From the NCBI GenBank assembly GCA_017405785.1, contig JAFQZR010000022.1, positions 1 through 64,000 on the forward strand: a DNA stretch of 64,000 nt. Reading direction: 5' to 3'. Made by a program: the position numbers and the translations under genes. This document shows positions 53,501 through 61,265 of the stretch, piece by piece. This stretch comes from Erysipelotrichaceae bacterium (GTDB lineage Bacteria; Bacillota_I; Bacilli_A; Erysipelotrichales; Erysipelotrichaceae). Positions within the stretch are counted from its first letter, which is position 1; each line of letters opens with the position of its first letter. The notes under the pieces are model-generated. The model was not told the origin of the DNA and did no database searches. It was given only the letters and a program-made list of their open reading frames with translations.

Positions 53501-54088
53501 CGTATTCTGAACATCATCGCCGATTACCTGGCATGGGATGAGGAAATGAGAGAAGAGAGTGCTGCTCCACCTGAAGCCAAGCAGTCTGAGGCTAAGGTCA
53601 GCAGCATGGAAGAAGCTCTGGAAAGACTCGAAGAAAACGAGAATCAGGAAAAGAAGAAAAAGTCGCTCTTTGGCCGCTTCATTGACTGGATACGTTCATT
53701 ATTCGGTAAAAAGGATAAGAAAGCCAAGAAGGACAGCGAAACAAAAGAAGAAAAAGGAAAAGCACCGGAAACTCCGGTGGCTGAAAGCAGGCTTGAGGAA
53801 ACAGAAGACTTAACTGATAACGATGAGTTTGAAGAAGAGGATATTGTTCCTGAAGATGAGTTCGATTCATATGATGAAGCCTCTGAAGAAAAGGAAGCAG
53901 AAAGAGAATACGAAGAGAACACTGAACCTGAACAGGTTTTACCGGAAAGTCTGGAAGAAGCAGTAGAAGAGTTTGAAAATATTCCTGAAATGACACAAGA
54001 AGAACAGGAATTACCGGAAGACTCTGAAGAAATACCTGCAGATGAAGAAAATAATGATGAGGGAGAAAACGACAATGATGAAGGATGA
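50525..54088 (+). CDS. Membrane-anchored, probably inactive SF2-helicase-like protein
   Basis: 1187 residues. TM helices lie in 38-80, 97-116, 168-188 and 194-216. Residues 300-470 follow the SF2 order: ASGKSLLFN (motif I position, near 312), GGKVLIILG (Ia, near 341), DIGIISRSG near 392, then FIVEPSKL (near 421) where DExH is expected, and FCSVDR (near 452) in place of SAT. A later segment GQFFTLNGKYYEM (near 795) and IYIIEDSQLDIGLL (near 970) recall the YprA/DUF1998 helicase C-terminus. Key Walker B residues are lost, so ATPase activity is unlikely. An acidic tail ends it. ATG 50525 follows GGAGG at 7 bases. Confidence 0.6.
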   Translation: MISNILYFLRIALGSLPLMWFVNINRKTNTKRAIRYKQYRMPLIALIYCIACFAFLNQINNLLTNLLLRVVTLLTLFRVPTEYVNIVRDFVSRHMNLILLFTSNIVILETYINVKRIALAFFKSKDIEEDSIMGKIISIFYEYDRNDDRWYIMRHFSQARTFLKVVYYGGIIISFMALNISGVLVKENLIKAPFYPVFPVIIVGELAFFIEGLRKDELKSSVSLNREVSSRTGDYDLLRKPLHKLFGDKLLSDGMTYNVESVSGSTIEDLLTEIEKDGGHVGENYAKYIRMRIANGLMPDNDYVRSGFELASGKSLLFNTPFYDSLTPYVFYAMNRALLQGGKVLIILGMHGTADDLAQWCARGMREATRIPNEWKIELLGEKPREGEELPDIGIISRSGVHNLEMHRANLDFLKNVTFLFIVEPSKLVTTAQIGLTLLVKNCGKTRPMTFCSVDRNCDGLVDSLSHILMTNITEVSATEYPHGKSSYMYWAADKDYLQHRIVQGVSRYLGIGTELSMVALKNQVQRSTWYGGEVYPVLDAHWIAKQYYFDLMSYAELPATQEAFDRYFRTSFNMCNEGASDYSFVVVEDDRNNLFETRRVFATIAKRQGFVNVISPEYLLRDYMSNNSEIFNADPKAIPYITADYARTKRNNVLTLFLKLYIEGINEADLKKELLLIGLDNRTPEKTLWNEICTLFGKTINAERDENEDPIISVYDAEECREYVFTRQDTISFSRKYSVSKGVFESIYAIENKDFVRHILKDLQNAEYVAEHEGKADYIGTELKGHIFQKYLPGQFFTLNGKYYEMVSVTPDNRIMIRRASEHINGRYFYRQVRNYIMESLSDSDELGEVKSVNGIDVSYQFANFTAQTTAYWKMKAFNDFAHGDLVKIEGVPDRKYFKKRVLKLDFSKRGEEFTDGVQRALTNLLNEVFVTLFAENRSFISAVTPGESEAPLTYSMEFTEGCEKCEKAIYIIEDSQLDIGLLVTVERNIQRILNIIADYLAWDEEMREESAAPPEAKQSEAKVSSMEEALERLEENENQEKKKKSLFGRFIDWIRSLFGKKDKKAKKDSETKEEKGKAPETPVAESRLEETEDLTDNDEFEEEDIVPEDEFDSYDEASEEKEAEREYEENTEPEQVLPESLEEAVEEFENIPEMTQEEQELPEDSEEIPADEENNDEGENDNDEG

Positions 54089-55043
54089 TATTATTGAAAA
54101 AGAATTGCCGTTGGAAGAAACACCTGTTCAGGAAGCTGAATCTGCAGAGAATCAGGAAGAAACCGTAACTCCTGAAGTTGATGAATACGGACAGAGAATT
54201 CCGAGACCTTATCATGAAAGAGCCTATCTGCTCTATGGTGACAAGGAACCAAACCCTAAGACTGATTATGCAGGAACCAGATCATTCTTAAACGGTATTG
54301 GCTTTGACGGGGGTGAATTAAGCAAGGCCCGTTACAGCAAGGACTACGCCAAGATCAATAAGATGGCTGTAGGAACCGAGAATAACGGAATGTACTGTCT
54401 GTTCTGCGGCAGACCGATTCTGGGTGTCGACTACTACAGACTGCCGGAAGGTAACCTGCGCTGTACAAGCTGCAGCAGAACTCTGCTGAACTCTCTGGAA
54501 GATCTTGAAGCAATCTATGATAAGGTTGTTACAGATTTTGAAACCTTCTTTGGTGTTACCATTGATCTTCCTGTCCAGCTGGGAACAAATAGCCAGCGCA
54601 AGCTGAAGAAGAAATGGAAACTGTTAACCAAGGAAGAACCGGGAAACGGTATCTTTGTCCCTTGCTCAGTATATGTTGACAAGGGCAAGGAAGTTCTCAT
54701 CTGCCTGGATAACTCAGCACCGCGTCTGTCAGTTATCGTTGCCTTAGCTCACTCTCTGACTACGGCGTGGCAGTATATCAACTGGGATGACAAGAAGAAA
54801 TTCCCTAAGTTAAAGGGTAACAGGTATGAAATCATGAGCAAGGGAATGCTTGCCTGGGTTGAAGTACAGTATCTGTATATGCTGGGTGAACGTGCCGCTG
54901 CCGAAAGACAGGAAGCACGTTTCAGAGAAGCAAATGATGCCAGAGGTTTGGGATTCATCCTCTATGAAAAAGAATATCCGATCATCAGAGATACGATTTT
55001 CATCGGCGAATCTCCATTCGTTACCGACGGATATCCTATCTAA
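54075..55043 (+). CDS. Zinc-ribbon protein with a degenerate DA1-like metallopeptidase domain
   Basis: 322 residues. A disordered acidic N-terminus is followed by a four-cysteine zinc ribbon at about 106-135 (CLFC and CTSC). An alpha/beta domain resembling the DA1-like peptidases follows. The expected HExxH is HSLTT (AHSLTTAWQ near 227, nucleotides 54750-54776), which loses the catalytic Glu and the second His. The helix MLAWVEVQYLYMLGE matches the third-ligand helix. The domain is therefore probably a binding module. ATG 54075 is placed after GAGGGAG; it overlaps the previous gene by 14 bases. Confidence 0.65.
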   Translation: MMKDDIIEKELPLEETPVQEAESAENQEETVTPEVDEYGQRIPRPYHERAYLLYGDKEPNPKTDYAGTRSFLNGIGFDGGELSKARYSKDYAKINKMAVGTENNGMYCLFCGRPILGVDYYRLPEGNLRCTSCSRTLLNSLEDLEAIYDKVVTDFETFFGVTIDLPVQLGTNSQRKLKKKWKLLTKEEPGNGIFVPCSVYVDKGKEVLICLDNSAPRLSVIVALAHSLTTAWQYINWDDKKKFPKLKGNRYEIMSKGMLAWVEVQYLYMLGERAAAERQEARFREANDARGLGFILYEKEYPIIRDTIFIGESPFVTDGYPI

Positions 55044-55056
55044 AAGAGGGGAATAA

Positions 55057-55085
55057 TTGTTAGCACGCAAAACAAGTGTTATACT
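55057..55085 (+). promoter_or_regulatory. Promoter of the 55125 lipoprotein gene
   Basis: TTGTTA (55057-55062), a 17-base spacer and extended minus 10 TGT-TATACT (55080-55085). It allows the lipoprotein to be made independently of the operon. Confidence 0.7.
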
Positions 55086-55124
55086 GAAACAAAGAATCAT
55101 TATAATTACGGAGGTAGTATAAAA

Positions 55125-55700
55125 ATGAAGAAGTTGTTATGTTCATTATTAGCAGTATTAATGGTCTTATCTCTTGCAGGCTGCGGTAAAGGAAGTCCAA
55201 AACAGGCTGCCAATGATTTTATGTCAGCTATCAAGAAAAACGATGAAAAGCTTCTTGATAAAATCTATATCGGCGAAGCCGGGGAAAACTCTGTTCTTGG
55301 TGAACTGATCCAGATCATTGATGAAACAGAATCATTAGGAGAGATTGGCAAGACTCTTAAAAAGTACATGCTCGAGTTCAAATATAAGGTAGTTGAAGTA
55401 GAACAGGACGGAGACGAAGCAGAGGCGAGAGTTCAGATAACAACTGAAAACTGGGCTAAAGTACTGCCTGACCTGGCTATTCTGATTCCGGCAAAGATGA
55501 TCTCAATGAGCCTTGACGGAAAGTCTGAAAAGGCAATTCAGAAAGAACTGAAGAAGCTTGTTGATGAGAAGAGAAAGAATACTGATGATGTTGATTTCTA
55601 TGTCGATCTGCCTCTGATCTTAGATGACGGCAAATGGAAAGTTGACCTGTCAGAACAAGCAGATGCCTTACTGCATGCCATTACAGGCGGCTGGTACTAA
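55125..55700 (+). CDS. Small lipoprotein, DUF4878/DUF5105-like
   Basis: 191 residues: signal peptide with lipobox LAGC (Cys near 20), then PKQAANDFMSAIKKNDEKLLDKI, the helix seen in DUF4878/DUF5105-type lipoproteins, and a C-terminal beta part with LILDDGKWKVDLSEQ. It would lie on the outer membrane face next to the exported vWA protein. Function unknown. GGAGGTAGTATAAAA precedes the ATG. Confidence 0.8.
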   Translation: MKKLLCSLLAVLMVLSLAGCGKGSPKQAANDFMSAIKKNDEKLLDKIYIGEAGENSVLGELIQIIDETESLGEIGKTLKKYMLEFKYKVVEVEQDGDEAEARVQITTENWAKVLPDLAILIPAKMISMSLDGKSEKAIQKELKKLVDEKRKNTDDVDFYVDLPLILDDGKWKVDLSEQADALLHAITGGWY

Positions 55701-55730
55701 AATATCTACATTATCAGACAGCTAAACAAT

Positions 55731-55766
55731 TGAAAGCACCTGACTGTGAAGCCGGGTGCTTTTCAA
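55731..55766 (+). terminator. Probable terminator after the lipoprotein gene
   Basis: Stem AAAGCACC/GGTGCTTT with a large loop and only four T. It lies in the 55701-55924 gap, which otherwise has only candidate minus 10 boxes for the next gene. Confidence 0.5.
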
Positions 55767-55799
55767 ATGGGACAGATGTCATTATATGGTATAAGAGAT

Positions 55800-55826
55800 T
55801 TGAATCAAGTATAATGAAGCTATAAT
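55800..55826 (+). promoter_or_regulatory. Possible promoter of the 55925 gene
   Basis: TTGAAT (55800-55805), 15-base spacer, TATAAT (55821-55826). A second TATAAT lies at 55810-55815. The short spacer makes this tentative. Confidence 0.35.
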
Positions 55827-55924
55827 TACTGAACTCATTATCATATAACATCCATGTACTATGTCTTTTAAAAAAGATGACAAAGATGATAATGGTGATT
55901 TGCTGTGAACAGGAGAGACCATAA

Positions 55925-58900
55925 ATGAAAAAGATAATCATAATACTGCTTGTGATGCTGATGATAACCGGCTGCGGATCTTCCCGGGCTTCAGAGCCTT
56001 CACCTGGCAACAATAATCAGAATACGGATTACAATGTCAGCGAACTCAGCTTTGAAGAGTTTGAGGACTTTTATGCGCAGATAATGTATGAAGGACTTCC
56101 GGAAGACAGGACAAATCTCGCGCTGGGAAACGCTGATGGTCTCTGGAGGTATGATCTGAAGATAAACCGCGATGACGGCATGTTTGATGAACTGGGTTTT
56201 GCGCAGATGACTGTAGACAATAACGCAGATCCGCGCATTCAAATCGTTCTGCATCCAAGGATTGCCAGATACGGTGAAGATTTCTTTGAAGAAACAGATG
56301 ATGATACCGGATACGAGCCTTTTGGCGGTGACTTTGATGAAAACAGAGAATTAAAGCTTACTGGTAATGACTGTGTGCTTGTCATAAAGAGATATTATAT
56401 GTGGCAGGGAAAGGAATACCTGATTGCGACCATGTGGTTATCGGAGGAAGAATCCGGTGATTTCATGATGGTCAGGGGACAGAGTTCTGCTGTACCGGAT
56501 AATAACGATCCCGAACCTGTTGACAACGATGAGCTTCCTGAGTATTCCGGCAGCTCCCGGGCATTTACGTCTTCACCGCTGGAAGGAATAACCGTCAGTG
56601 CTGAAGCGGGTGCCTTTAATACAGATACCACTGTCAGGTTTACCAGCCTTGAAGAACTTCCTGAACAGTTTGCTCAGATAGAAGAGGATCTTCTGGCTGA
56701 GTGGGTCGTTCCGGTATGTGCCTGGGAGGTTGATGCCGGGCTTAAGGACGATGAAATGATACCGGGCTCATATGAGGTAGAAATAGATCTGGAAAAACTG
56801 GGAATCGATCCTGATTTCTGGCCGGCCTTCTCTGTTGCCAGAGTCGGTGATGATGGAAGCATGTATGAATATGCGGTAACCATTAATGATAATAAGGCTG
56901 TTTTTACAGCCCGTCAGAACAGTGTCATCATGGGCCTGCTTCTAATAGGCGGAGTTGTTTACAGGGGGGCAGAGGTCATTGATTACTACAGACAGACTGC
57001 CTATTTCAGATCGCGCCATGATAAGCTTGGCAGATTCATTGAAGCCAAGACGATCAAGACAGATTACGGCACATATGAGATCTGGTGGTCTTCCCGCGAT
57101 TATATGCCTGATGATGCCGCTAAGCTGGAACGCATTCATGAGATTGAACTGAAGTATGAAAACGAAGCCAAAGAGTACGGAAAGGTGATCAAAAACGCCT
57201 CTGAAATGGCCAAGAACAAGGAAATGGCCTCATATTATAAAAACCTTCTTGAAGCTGATGAAGAATACATGAAGCTGAAACAGGGACTCAAGCTGCCTGA
57301 TGCGATTACGGAAACAATTAACAAAATCAATATAGCCTATAACTATCTGGGTGGTGTTCAGAAGATACGTATGCCTTTCACAAAGGTTATTTTCGAGGTA
57401 CGTGCCGACGGGTATGATGATAAAAATAAAGACAAGCTGGGAGAAGCCGGCAAGCAGATCCTACAGACGGTAGTCAGCTTATGGCCTCATAAGGCCATGG
57501 GATCTCAGGAGGACAAGGACAACTATCTGTTAACGATAACTCATGAGCTGTTCCATGTCTGTCAGGAAAGATACAGATTATCGGCACCGCTGGTAAATAA
57601 GCTGTCTGATGATCCGCGTTATGATGAAATGGTAACAATGGTTCTGGAAAGAGATGCCAAGAAATATTATCAGACAAACGGCATCATCACAACCGATCCT
57701 AATCTGACTGAAAAAATAAACTGGGATACACTGCGTCTGCCAATTGACGATGAACCGGTAAAGGAAGGCACAATAGCTGGCGATACGGTCAAGATGAGGG
57801 AAGGATACATGCTGGGAGATTTCATAATGTATCTTCAGCAGCAGTTCCCGAAGGTTGTATCCAATCCACATGCCTTAATGAAAGCCCGCAGTTTTGTATT
57901 AAAGGCTACGGTATCTGATGCCTTGAGGACAGTCTTCAAGCTGACGGAAGCAGAGTTTGATACTTACTACCGTAAATGGCTGATATCCAGAAGAAATGAT
58001 ATCATGTCACGCGCAGTAAACTGTTTCTATGAAGGAGCCTATTATCCAAAGAACATGATCAAGCTCAACGGCGGAGATTATCATCATGTTGATCTGGATG
58101 AAGACAGCAGCTATTATCTGACATTAAGAGGTTTCCAGAAAGAGGAGAGGATTTTACACTTGCCAGGTTTTCTGGTTGTTGATGATGGATTCCGTAAGAA
58201 CCATTCATCAATCCAGTTACTGACGCTGGCTGATGACTTTGTCAATACTCCTAATGGTATATATTTCGGCAACATCACAAACCTGATAATCGGTGAGATC
58301 TACGGCAAGCTCGAAAAGGGCGAGAACATGAAGGTCGGTTATTCATTATGGGTCTTTGGTGTCACTCCTTCAGTTGAACTTAAGGAAGAAGAAAGTGACC
58401 TGGCTGTCAAGCTTCCGGCAATTGACAGAATGGCCAAGGCAGGTATTATTGATGGTTATTTATTAACGATAAGTGCTGATGGAAATAAGATCCTTGAGAC
58501 TGAAATAGCTAAGGATCTGTTTGAAACAACACGTACATTTGCGAAGAGCGAACTGTTTAAGAATACCGACAAAAAGCAGCTGACAGTAGCTGTTACGATC
58601 TGCGAATATGTCAAGGACAATGATGGCAACAGATGCATGGGCAGGGAATCACTGCCTGTAGAGATCACCATCGGCAAACATGAAGAAAGTCAACAGGGCG
58701 GCAATACCCAAGCCCTCGCTTTCAACAATCTCTATCTATATAAGGATGCGACATGTTATTTCGATGGCGATGTCATTGACTCTCTGCTGGATAATCCTGA
58801 GTACAAGATCACCTCATGGCCTAATGGCAACACTGTGATCATAGATGGCCAGAAGATAACGATCATACTGTCGCCACTGAACTGGTCTTTCACGGGGGCT

Positions 58901-59329
58901 GACCTACAGCGTGATATTACCGAAGCTAGAGTTACATATACCAGAGATGAGATCAAGATTTACGGTGAACTTATGAACGCCTACGCTGAAAACCGCAGCT
59001 GGTTCAGGATAACAGACATCCAGCCGAATTCTTTCAATGGCATGTACGCAGATGAGGGAACAATGCGTGAAGGAACCTATCACGGACCGGGAGATATAAC
59101 ATATGAATACGTCGGATACCGTCTGGAAGAGAAAGCGGCATTCTCAGATATGGGAAGTGAAGGAAAGATAGATGTACAATTCAATAACGGAGAATTATCA
59201 TACGTTGAGATAATTCTGCACGGAACATATAAGTTTGATCATTACTTCAAGAAAGAAGGAGACGAATATGATGTGCAGAAAGACAGCAGTGAAAGGACCT
59301 TTACTCAGACGATAAAGCTCATGAGGTAA
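55925..59329 (+). CDS. Large lipoprotein with an intact HExxH metallopeptidase motif
   Basis: 1134 residues. The lipobox is ITGC (Cys near 17). An N-terminal beta domain (about 45-345) is followed by a helical linker. The zincin motif H540-E-L-F-H544 lies in THELFHVCQE, with an acidic helix TMVLERDAKKYY near 576 as a likely third-ligand region. C-terminal beta domains run to the end. It would act outside the membrane. This is the active counterpart in the neighbourhood to the dead motif of the 54075 protein. Substrate unknown. Confidence 0.78.
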   Translation: MKKIIIILLVMLMITGCGSSRASEPSPGNNNQNTDYNVSELSFEEFEDFYAQIMYEGLPEDRTNLALGNADGLWRYDLKINRDDGMFDELGFAQMTVDNNADPRIQIVLHPRIARYGEDFFEETDDDTGYEPFGGDFDENRELKLTGNDCVLVIKRYYMWQGKEYLIATMWLSEEESGDFMMVRGQSSAVPDNNDPEPVDNDELPEYSGSSRAFTSSPLEGITVSAEAGAFNTDTTVRFTSLEELPEQFAQIEEDLLAEWVVPVCAWEVDAGLKDDEMIPGSYEVEIDLEKLGIDPDFWPAFSVARVGDDGSMYEYAVTINDNKAVFTARQNSVIMGLLLIGGVVYRGAEVIDYYRQTAYFRSRHDKLGRFIEAKTIKTDYGTYEIWWSSRDYMPDDAAKLERIHEIELKYENEAKEYGKVIKNASEMAKNKEMASYYKNLLEADEEYMKLKQGLKLPDAITETINKINIAYNYLGGVQKIRMPFTKVIFEVRADGYDDKNKDKLGEAGKQILQTVVSLWPHKAMGSQEDKDNYLLTITHELFHVCQERYRLSAPLVNKLSDDPRYDEMVTMVLERDAKKYYQTNGIITTDPNLTEKINWDTLRLPIDDEPVKEGTIAGDTVKMREGYMLGDFIMYLQQQFPKVVSNPHALMKARSFVLKATVSDALRTVFKLTEAEFDTYYRKWLISRRNDIMSRAVNCFYEGAYYPKNMIKLNGGDYHHVDLDEDSSYYLTLRGFQKEERILHLPGFLVVDDGFRKNHSSIQLLTLADDFVNTPNGIYFGNITNLIIGEIYGKLEKGENMKVGYSLWVFGVTPSVELKEEESDLAVKLPAIDRMAKAGIIDGYLLTISADGNKILETEIAKDLFETTRTFAKSELFKNTDKKQLTVAVTICEYVKDNDGNRCMGRESLPVEITIGKHEESQQGGNTQALAFNNLYLYKDATCYFDGDVIDSLLDNPEYKITSWPNGNTVIIDGQKITIILSPLNWSFTGADLQRDITEARVTYTRDEIKIYGELMNAYAENRSWFRITDIQPNSFNGMYADEGTMREGTYHGPGDITYEYVGYRLEEKAAFSDMGSEGKIDVQFNNGELSYVEIILHGTYKFDHYFKKEGDEYDVQKDSSERTFTQTIKLMR

Positions 59330-59347
59330 TGCTTTATAAAAAAAACA

Positions 59348-59381
59348 AAAGTGTATTCTGTAACAGGAATACACTTTTTAT
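59348..59381 (+). terminator. Rho-independent terminator
   Basis: Stem AAAGTGTATTC/GAATACACTTT with a short loop and one bulge, followed by T. It separates the metallopeptidase gene from the 59445 gene. Confidence 0.85.
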
Positions 59382-59444
59382 ATCAGATATACATAAACGT
59401 TTTGTTCAAAGTATAATTTATATATAAAGAGAGGTTTGAGTATA

Positions 59445-61208
59445 ATGCCGGTGTTTATTGTTCCGTTGCTTCAGTTTCTTATAATCTGTTTTGTGATAGT
59501 CACGGCAGTCAGATCACGCAGAAAACAAAAGAGTTCTGCGACACTACAGGATCAGCCACAAGACGGTAAGGTTTTTAAATTTTCTCATATGCTTGATTCA
59601 GAAGAATTCATCAAAGAGGCATCTGCAACAGGTATTGGTAAAGGACATTTCAGAATTTTCTGCGGTGAGAATGATTTTGTAAAAGAATATATAGATCTTT
59701 CCTTAGCTAGTTACGCAAACACAATAACCTGCTGTGTGGAGAACAAGAAAACAGGACTTAAAACAGAAGAAATAATAAATGTTGAAGAGTTTTTCTTTAT
59801 ACTGTTTAAACCGGAGGATCTTTACGCACTGTTAAAGAGAACTTTCATAAACTATCGATTTATGAACAGAGACTTTAATGAAGAAGAAAAAGAAAAACTA
59901 ACCGTAGCGTTCACTAAAGCCAAAAACAATGCCGGGAATCTGTCTGAATGGCTAAAGGCTGATGCGGATATAAGAAATCCGGAAGCATACAAACCGGAAA
60001 AAATGCTTCGTTTTTCTGACGCACTGGCTTACATAAAACAATACTGTCGTGAGGTGTCAGAACAGGACGGAAAAAGAACCATTTACAGGAATACAGCTTT
60101 AAAAGAGGGAGAAAAGAAGACACTGCTGGTCAGAGTCTTTGGAGATGATCCTTTTAAGGCTGACATTTTTATCGGATATTATTTTGCTGGCTACGTTAAT
60201 ATCTCTGACTATACCATTGATCTGCCACAGGATTTCTATAAATACTGCTTCTTTGGCAAAAAAGCAGTCTCTTCTACTGAAGACATAGAGGAAGTCTTAA
60301 GGAAAATGCCGGGAGTAAGTATTATGGATATCAGATACAATAAGACAGCTCAGGATATTTATGTTGAGGTATCGGCACAGAGAATCAGGGTTTCTGAAGA
60401 AGCTGATCTATGCGTTCTTCAGGACAGCTCTGATGATAACAAGGTCAAGATCTGGGTTGCACCTCAGAAAGACGGTAAACATCTTCTGACACTTCCTTGG
60501 CTTTACTTCCATTCACATAACATCGATAATCTGATTACTGACTTGAAAAAGGAATTTTCAGAACTGTCTGAACAATCAGATGATGACATCAGAAAAAAAC
60601 TGCTGGAAAGTGAAGAAATAAGAAAAGCATATGAAGTTGCGGATGAGAAAATACTGCAGAATTTAAACCGTGAACAGATTGAAAAAGCAAGAGAACTGGC
60701 TCAGGCTTTACTGAAGGTGGACGCTTATTATGATTATTACGATAAAATGACTGGCCGTAATAACTATGATAAGATCAAAGGCAGTGCCACAACATACAAC
60801 TTCATTAAGAAAAATGAAGGTTTTTCGGTCAGAGAAGCGGTAGAGCAGTACTTTAAGACAAGGGAAATCTATAAATCAATGACAGGACAGTATGGTGCAG
60901 CATTAACATTTGGCCTTTCTGGTATGGGTGCTGGGGCTTTCCATCACGAAAAAACAATAGTTATGATTGAAGATGATGATATATCCGTCATGGAAAACGA
61001 GAGTGAAGATTTCCTTGAAAAGTGCCGCCAGAATGGCTTGTTGATAATTGGGTATAAAGACGGTTACTTACATGATTTCGTAAACGGCGATAATTACACT
61101 ATCAACAGGAATTCCTACACTGAACTCGATCATGATGCAACAACTGTTTTGGAGATGAATCTGGAAAAAGCCAGTAACCCAGATGAGGAAAACAAGAAAA
61201 ATGGATAA
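59445..61208 (+). CDS. Single-TM unknown protein
   Basis: 587 residues. TM helix at about 3-22 followed by a basic RSRRKQK stop-transfer, so the long remainder is cytoplasmic. It has an alpha/beta body with DYTIDLPQDFYKYCFFG, a helical centre YEVADEKILQNLNREQIEKA and a hydrophobic GAALTFGLSGMGAGAFHH segment. No family recognised. ATG 59445 is 10 bases after AGAGAGG; the TTG at 59436 lies on the site. It is transcribed ahead of the PARG/ADP-ribosylglycohydrolase fusion by 57 bases. Confidence 0.72.
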   Translation: MPVFIVPLLQFLIICFVIVTAVRSRRKQKSSATLQDQPQDGKVFKFSHMLDSEEFIKEASATGIGKGHFRIFCGENDFVKEYIDLSLASYANTITCCVENKKTGLKTEEIINVEEFFFILFKPEDLYALLKRTFINYRFMNRDFNEEEKEKLTVAFTKAKNNAGNLSEWLKADADIRNPEAYKPEKMLRFSDALAYIKQYCREVSEQDGKRTIYRNTALKEGEKKTLLVRVFGDDPFKADIFIGYYFAGYVNISDYTIDLPQDFYKYCFFGKKAVSSTEDIEEVLRKMPGVSIMDIRYNKTAQDIYVEVSAQRIRVSEEADLCVLQDSSDDNKVKIWVAPQKDGKHLLTLPWLYFHSHNIDNLITDLKKEFSELSEQSDDDIRKKLLESEEIRKAYEVADEKILQNLNREQIEKARELAQALLKVDAYYDYYDKMTGRNNYDKIKGSATTYNFIKKNEGFSVREAVEQYFKTREIYKSMTGQYGAALTFGLSGMGAGAFHHEKTIVMIEDDDISVMENESEDFLEKCRQNGLLIIGYKDGYLHDFVNGDNYTINRNSYTELDHDATTVLEMNLEKASNPDEENKKNG

Positions 61209-61265
61209 TATATTTATCGGAATCATTAACGGAATAAATAAGCTTTGAAGAAAGAAGGCCAGGTA

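Noticed and set aside
53644-54215. Long minus-strand Ser-rich and Leu/Phe-rich frames over the acidic tail
   Set aside because: They mirror the Glu-rich codons of the 50525 protein and have no start signals.
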